From: Planctomycetota bacterium
Lineage (GTDB): Bacteria > Planctomycetota > PLA2 > JAEUHO01
Direction of reading: 5' to 3'
Assembly (NCBI GenBank): GCA_024639415.1
Contig: JAHEIK010000098.1
Coordinates: 1 to 10,477 of the forward strand
Length of the DNA: 10,477 nt
Of this stretch, positions 7,080-10,477 are shown piece after piece. Positions within the stretch are counted from its first letter, which is position 1. Every line of letters begins with the position of its first letter. The position numbers and the translations under genes were made by a program. The notes under the pieces are model-generated. The model ran no database searches. It was not told the DNA's origin and was given only the letters and a program-made list of their open reading frames with translations.

Positions 7080-7086
7080 CCTCCTC
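7080..7086 (-). promoter_or_regulatory. Strong Shine-Dalgarno sequence fixing the pckA start
   Basis: GAGGAGG on the minus strand is a near-perfect match to the 16S anti-SD and lies 4 nt before ATG 7075. It is the strongest SD in the window and rules in favour of the shorter PckA (531 residues) over the version starting at 7105. Confidence 0.7.
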
Positions 7087-7147
7087 GGGGCGTGATGGTA
7101 CGCAATCCGGCGCCGCGATTCCTCTGCGTGATGGCGGAGACGGACGA

Positions 7148-8017
7148 CTACCAGATGTCGAGATAGAACCAGAGGTGGACGGCCGGGCCGGCGAGGAGCA
7201 GCGAGTCGACCATGTCCATGATCCCGCCCATATGCGGAATGAGGGTGCTCGAGTCCTTGGCCTGCAGGCGGCGCTTCCAGCCGGACCAGGTCACGCCGGC
7301 CAGGATCGAGGCCGCGCCCAGCAGCAGGCCGAAGAACGGCAGCGTCGCCCACGGGTAGTCTCGGCCGTCGAAGAGGCCCAGCGCGAGCGGCAGGAAGGTG
7401 GCGACGATGGCGCTCGCGAGCAGGCCGGCGATCGTGCCCTCCCAGGACTTGCCCGGCGAGACGGAGGGAATCATCTTGTGCTTGCCGAAGGGCTTGCCGA
7501 TGGCCCAGCCGGCCATGTCGCTGACCTTCGCCGTCAGGATGATGAAGAGCAGCATGCGCCAGTCCCACACGAACGGCACCATGAAGGAGAGCAGGAACCC
7601 CACGTAGAGGATCGGCACGAGGCGCACTGCCATCTCCTCCGGAGCCTCGGCACGGGTGTCGCGCAGGTGCTCGAGCAGGATCCAGAGCAACATCCCGAAC
7701 AGCACCAGGACCTGCGCATGCAGCCACTTGGACGGCTGATCGCCGACGAGGCCGACAGCGCAGAGCGCCCCGCAGCCCACGGCGGCCTGGATCAGGTTCG
7801 CCGAGCGTCCGGCGTGGCGGAAGAGCAGCGCCATCTCCGCGCCGGCGGCCGCACCGAAGGCGGCGAGCACGAGGTGGGAGCCGAGCGCGTTGCCGGTGAA
7901 CTCCTGGATCGCCAGGACGCCGCCGATCACGCCGAGGATGATCGGCGTTGCGATCAGGCGCGCACGCGTATCGCTCGTGCGCGGGGGCGCGGGGGTCTCG
8001 CTCGCAGGACCGATCAC
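7148..8017 (-). CDS. cdsA: Phosphatidate cytidylyltransferase (CDP-diacylglycerol synthase)
   Basis: CdsA is an integral membrane enzyme joining CTP and phosphatidic acid into CDP-diacylglycerol, the precursor of all major bacterial phospholipids. The 289-residue product has about eight hydrophobic segments (near 21-37, 46-65, 74-92, 101-117, 131-150, 154-170, 195-214 and 224-242) and a polar N-terminus. Active-site landmarks are KVSDMAGWAIGKPFG (164-178, D167), SPGKSWEG (187-194), and the C-terminal signature SGWKRR...KD...IPHMGGIMDMVDS (245-272). In that last motif the usual GHGG...DR.D reads HMGG...DM.D: the histidine is one place earlier and the arginine is methionine, while both aspartates (D268, D271) are kept. 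The start is GTG 8017, 13 nt after the uppS stop, with only a weak GGCGG ribosome site; coupling to uppS is likely. The dxr/rseP genes that often follow in other bacteria are absent and pckA follows instead. Confidence 0.93.
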   Translation of the reverse strand: MIGPASETPAPPRTSDTRARLIATPIILGVIGGVLAIQEFTGNALGSHLVLAAFGAAAGAEMALLFRHAGRSANLIQAAVGCGALCAVGLVGDQPSKWLHAQVLVLFGMLLWILLEHLRDTRAEAPEEMAVRLVPILYVGFLLSFMVPFVWDWRMLLFIILTAKVSDMAGWAIGKPFGKHKMIPSVSPGKSWEGTIAGLLASAIVATFLPLALGLFDGRDYPWATLPFFGLLLGAASILAGVTWSGWKRRLQAKDSSTLIPHMGGIMDMVDSLLLAGPAVHLWFYLDIW

Positions 8018-8030
8018 GCGAGAACCGCCA

Positions 8031-8870
8031 CTAGGTCAGTCCGCCGAAGCTGCGGGTGCGCGTGGCGTAGTCGGCCAGCGCCGCCTCGAGGTCCGACTCG
8101 CGGAACTCGGGCCACGCGATGTCGGTGACGTGGAACTCGCCGTAGGACATCTGCCAGAGCAGGAAGTTGCTGAGCCGTTGCTCGCCCGCCGTGCGGACCA
8201 GGAGGTCCAGCGGAGGCATCTCGGGTTGGTAGGTCCGCAGATCGAGCGCGCGCTCGATCTGCTCGGGCGACATCGTCTCGGGGTCGAGGCGGCCGGCTTT
8301 CACGTCGAGCGCAAAGCGCTTGGCCGCGTCGGCAAGCTCGCTGCGGGCCCCGTAGTTGAGCGCGAGGCAGAGCGTCATGCCGTCATTGCCGGCGGTGAGG
8401 GCCTCGCTCTCGCGCAGCGTGCGCCGGACATGCTCGGGCAGCCCGTCGATGCGTCCGATCGAGGCCAGCCGAACGCCGTTCTCCATCAGCTCGTCACGCT
8501 CCTCGACGAGGTAGCGCATGAGGAGATCCATCAGGCAGTCGACTTCGTTCGTCGGCCGCTTCCAGTTCTCGGTAGAGAAGGCGAAGAGCGTCAGTTGTTC
8601 GAGCCCGAGACGGGCGGCGTGGCGGGTAACCGCGCGGACGCTCGCCACGCCGTGTTCGTGACCGCGCACGCGCTCCAGCCCGCGGGCCTCGGCCCAGCGG
8701 CCGTTGCCGTCCATGATGATGGCGACGTGCCGCGGCAGGACCTCGCGCGGGATGCGTGCCTCCGCCTGCGCGCCGGCAGAATCTGCCGGGGTGGTTTCTG
8801 CGAGGGCGGCGTCGGACTGCCCGTTCTCCAACGCGGCGCCGGCCAGGGGTGTCGGGACGTTCTGCGGCAT
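8031..8870 (-). CDS. uppS: Isoprenyl transferase, likely undecaprenyl diphosphate synthase
   Basis: This cis-prenyltransferase extends farnesyl diphosphate with isopentenyl diphosphate to make the C55 carrier lipid used for peptidoglycan and other envelope polymers. The 279-residue product contains HVAIIMDGNGRWA (48-60; catalytic D54, R58), H71 in the RGHEHG stretch, FSTENWKRP (98-106), and the C-terminal substrate-binding block LLVRTAGEQRLSNFLLWQ (223-240), followed by WPEF (253-256). RTAGE replaces the common RTGGE, a mild change. The start is ATG 8870, giving an Ala/Glu-rich N-terminal extension of about 45 residues before the conserved core; most relatives have a shorter lead, so a later start is possible, although I see no good SD for one. 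A GAGGGA about 10-12 nt before 8870 is a weak SD. It is 77 nt downstream of purA and 13 nt upstream of cdsA. Chain length of the product cannot be read directly. Confidence 0.93.
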   Translation of the reverse strand: MPQNVPTPLAGAALENGQSDAALAETTPADSAGAQAEARIPREVLPRHVAIIMDGNGRWAEARGLERVRGHEHGVASVRAVTRHAARLGLEQLTLFAFSTENWKRPTNEVDCLMDLLMRYLVEERDELMENGVRLASIGRIDGLPEHVRRTLRESEALTAGNDGMTLCLALNYGARSELADAAKRFALDVKAGRLDPETMSPEQIERALDLRTYQPEMPPLDLLVRTAGEQRLSNFLLWQMSYGEFHVTDIAWPEFRESDLEAALADYATRTRSFGGLT

Positions 8871-8947
8871 GCGCCTGGGATCCCTCGGGGTACGGCCTGG
8901 GAACGTAGCATGGGGGACGCACGCCGCTCGGGGCGCGCTTCCCGGCG

Positions 8948-10243
8948 CTAGACCGAGACCGGAATGCCCTGCTCCAGCGGAATGAAGCGCTCGCGCTCGG
9001 CCCCGACGCTGATCACCTCGACCGGCACCTCCAGGACCTCCTGGATGCGCCTCACGTACACCTGCGCTGCGGCGGGCAGATCCTCGAAGCGGCGGGCGCC
9101 GCTGATGTCCTCGCTCCAGCCCGGATGCGTCTCGTAGACGGGCGTGCAGCGCTCCCAGTCTCCGGCCCAGGCCGGCGGCGCCTCGACCCGCTTGCCGTCG
9201 AGTTCGTAGGCGATGCAGAGCTTGATCTCGTCCAGCCCCGACAGGACGTCGAGCTTCATCAGCGCGACGGCGGTCGCACCCTGCGTCATGGCCGCACGCC
9301 GCCCGAGGACGGCGTCGAACCAACCGCAGTCGCGCGGCCGGCCCGTGGTCGCGCCGAACTCGTGCCCGACTTCCCCGAGGTGCTGCCCCGCCGGGCCCGT
9401 GTCCCGCGTGGGGAACGGGCCCGCACCGACGCGCGTCGTGTAGGCCTTGACGATGCCGACGACGCGGCCCAGAGCCTGCGGCGGCAAGCCGGTACCGGCA
9501 GGCACGCCGGCGGGACCGGTCGTGCTCGACGTGACGAAGGGATAGCTGCCGTGGTCGACGTCGAGGCCGAATCCTTGAGCACCCTCACACAAGATCTCGC
9601 GGCCGGCCTTCCAGGCCTCGATCAGGACGCCCGTGGCGTCGGCGGCGTAGGGACGGATGCGTTCGCCGATGGCGGCCGTCTCTTCGATGACGGCGGCGAT
9701 GTCGATGGGCTCGAGGCCCGCCTTGTCTAGGATCGCGTTCCAGGCGCCGGTGTTGGCCTCGAGCAGTTCCTGATAACGCTCGGGCTTGAGCAGGTCGGCC
9801 ACCCGCATGCCTGCGCGGCGGAACTTGTCACCATAGGCGGGGCCGATGCCGCGGCTCGTGGTGCCGAGAGCCTCGTCACCCCGCAGCGCCTCGAGCGCCT
9901 GGTCCATCGTCTTGTGGTGCGGCAGCACGACGTGTGCGCGATCGCTGACGAGCAGACGGCCCGTGAGGTCGATGCCGCGCCCGGCGAGGTGGTCGACCTC
10001 GTCCATGAGGATCCACGGATCGACGACGACGCCGTTGCCGATGACGTTGGTCGTCGACGGCTGGATGGCACCGGACGGCAGGAGATGGAGAACGTACTTC
10101 TCCTCCCCGACGATCACAGTGTGCCCGGCGTTGGCGCCGCCCTGGTAGCGGACGACGAAGTCGGACTTGGCCGCAAGGAGATCGACGATGCGGCCTTTGC
10201 CCTCGTCGCCCCACTGCATCCCGTACACGCAGGTGACAGGCAT
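8948..10243 (-). CDS. purA: Adenylosuccinate synthetase
   Basis: PurA condenses IMP and L-aspartate using GTP to form adenylosuccinate, the first step from IMP to AMP. The 431-residue product is full length. It has the N-terminal GMQWGDEGKGRIVD P-loop (8-21; the catalytic aspartate is in WGDEGKG), QGGANAGHTV (34-43) with the catalytic histidine in NAGHT, TTSRGIGPAYGDK (128-140), EGAQGFGLDVDHGSYPFVTSS (near 220-240), TRVGAGPFPTR and a typical C-terminal ERFIPL segment. No key residue is missing. The start is ATG 10243 with GGGGAG 9 nt upstream. A TATAGAAT box and several inverted repeats lie in the 96-nt spacer to carA, so purA may have its own promoter or be reached by read-through from carA. 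The following gene is uppS after 77 nt. Confidence 0.97.
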   Translation of the reverse strand: MPVTCVYGMQWGDEGKGRIVDLLAAKSDFVVRYQGGANAGHTVIVGEEKYVLHLLPSGAIQPSTTNVIGNGVVVDPWILMDEVDHLAGRGIDLTGRLLVSDRAHVVLPHHKTMDQALEALRGDEALGTTSRGIGPAYGDKFRRAGMRVADLLKPERYQELLEANTGAWNAILDKAGLEPIDIAAVIEETAAIGERIRPYAADATGVLIEAWKAGREILCEGAQGFGLDVDHGSYPFVTSSTTGPAGVPAGTGLPPQALGRVVGIVKAYTTRVGAGPFPTRDTGPAGQHLGEVGHEFGATTGRPRDCGWFDAVLGRRAAMTQGATAVALMKLDVLSGLDEIKLCIAYELDGKRVEAPPAWAGDWERCTPVYETHPGWSEDISGARRFEDLPAAAQVYVRRIQEVLEVPVEVISVGAERERFIPLEQGIPVSV

Positions 10244-10266
10244 GGCCGGTAGCTCCCCGGTTAAAA

Positions 10267-10289
10267 GCCTATTCTATAGCCCAGAAGGC
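10267..10289 (-). terminator. Terminator-like hairpin with T4 tail after carA
   Basis: Read on the minus strand, GCCTTCT pairs with AGAA-(2-nt bulge)-GGC around a 7-nt loop, and the stem is followed at once by TTTT (10266-10263). This resembles a short intrinsic terminator 51 nt past the carA stop. The stem is only 7 bp with a bulge and the T run is short, so it is weak. It overlaps the candidate -10 box for purA and shares GGCC (10287-10290) with a competing upstream hairpin. Confidence 0.35.
10271..10278 (-). promoter_or_regulatory. Candidate -10 box (TATAGAAT) for purA
   Basis: TATAGAAT on the minus strand is an unusually A/T-rich island in a GC-rich region and close to the TATAAT consensus. 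It lies 27 nt upstream of the purA ATG, leaving a short leader that carries the GGGGAG SD. No good -35 is visible at the right spacing, so an extended or weak promoter is implied. It overlaps the terminator-like hairpin. Confidence 0.4.
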
Positions 10290-10324
10290 CCCAAACGCCT
10301 CGATTCATCTGTTTGGCGGAGGCC
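10287..10324 (-). repeat. Inverted repeat in the carA-purA spacer
   Basis: CCAAAC (10291-10296) and GTTTGG (10311-10316) are perfect inverted repeats around 14 nt. GGCC directly outside the left arm (10287-10290) can also pair with GGCC at 10321-10324 across a 4-nt bulge. On the minus-strand transcript this hairpin forms just after carA and uses the same GGCC as the next hairpin, so the two cannot fully form together. An operator or attenuator role is inference only. Confidence 0.35.
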
Positions 10325-10339
10325 AATTCGCCCTCGGCG

Positions 10340-10477
10340 CTACACAGCCAGGGAGGCCCCGCGAATCAAGCGCCGGAAGCGCCCGAAGAGGTGCTGGGCG
10401 TCGTGCGGCCCCGGGGCCGCCTCGGGGTGGAACTGGACGGCGAACGCGCGCTGCGCCTCGGACGCGATGCCGGCGTT
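10340..10477 (-). CDS. carA: Carbamoyl-phosphate synthase small chain, C-terminal end only
   Basis: The last 45 codons, ending in TAG at 10340-10342, encode the end of a class I glutamine amidotransferase domain. CarA splits glutamine and passes ammonia to CarB to make carbamoyl phosphate for pyrimidines and arginine. The diagnostic stretch is FAVQFHPEAAPGPHDAQHLFGRF (visible residues 12-34): the HPE holds the catalytic His and Glu of the triad, and PGPHD.x.LF.RF is typical of CarA rather than of GuaA, TrpG or PabA. The nucleophile cysteine and the N-terminal domain lie outside the window. purA begins 96 nt downstream on the same strand. I call CarA rather than another amidotransferase with good but not complete certainty, as only a short tail is visible. 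Confidence 0.88.
   Translation of the reverse strand, partial: NAGIASEAQRAFAVQFHPEAAPGPHDAQHLFGRFRRLIRGASLAV

Noticed and set aside
6431..8128. 565-codon open frame on the plus strand opposite pckA and cdsA
   Set aside because: It is antisense to two clear genes. The product is rich in Arg, Gln, His and Asp with no domain, as expected from reading GC-rich coding DNA on the wrong strand.
8871..9323. Extension of the uppS frame upstream into purA
   Set aside because: The frame stays open by chance inside purA. The extra residues are Arg/Gly-rich and unlike any cis-prenyltransferase.
1..10477. Defence system, mobile element or secondary-metabolite cluster
   Set aside because: Every long coding frame with recognisable motifs is a housekeeping or common planctomycete-type gene. 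I see no transposase, integrase, nuclease-defence module, array of repeats or biosynthetic megasynthase.

Overview
This is a high-GC bacterial chromosome segment, mostly housekeeping genes. It carries eight complete protein-coding genes and two that run off the window ends. All but one lie on the minus strand. The organism is most likely a member of Planctomycetota or a related lineage. That is an inference from three things: a Hanks-type Ser/Thr kinase with a helical N-terminal extension, a membrane-anchored or secreted HEAT-repeat protein, and the gene order. No 16S rRNA or other phylogenetic marker is present to settle it. I see no tRNA, rRNA, CRISPR array, insertion sequence, phage gene or integration site.

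Minus-strand block A, read from high to low coordinate: the last 45 codons of carA (carbamoyl-phosphate synthase small chain); purA (adenylosuccinate synthetase); uppS (undecaprenyl diphosphate synthase); cdsA (CDP-diacylglycerol synthase); pckA (ATP-type PEP carboxykinase). uppS and cdsA are 13 nt apart and make the lipid carrier for the cell wall and the precursor for phospholipids. pckA follows after 72 nt with its own strong Shine-Dalgarno (SD) sequence, and a long hairpin starts right at its stop codon.

The only plus-strand gene is a 560-residue HEAT-repeat protein with an N-terminal hydrophobic segment (3630-5312). It converges with pckA and diverges from the next block.

Minus-strand block B: a cysteine desulfidase / serine dehydratase alpha-like protein (UPF0597/CyuA family, 2267-3526); then phoH (KH-like domain plus P-loop ATPase); ybeY (rRNA maturation factor), overlapping phoH by 4 nt; then a Ser/Thr kinase 16 nt downstream with a clear SD, cut off by the window start. 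phoH-ybeY is a classic RNA/ribosome-maturation pair; the kinase attached to it is less usual.

The most interesting signals are modest. Three genes without an SD each have a TANNNT box 6-10 nt before the ATG, which suggests leaderless transcription. Conserved motifs in YbeY and CdsA are altered. The carA-purA spacer holds overlapping hairpins and a -10-like box. The kinase has a non-kinase N-terminal module and sits in a ribosome-maturation operon. I found no convincing new multi-gene system.
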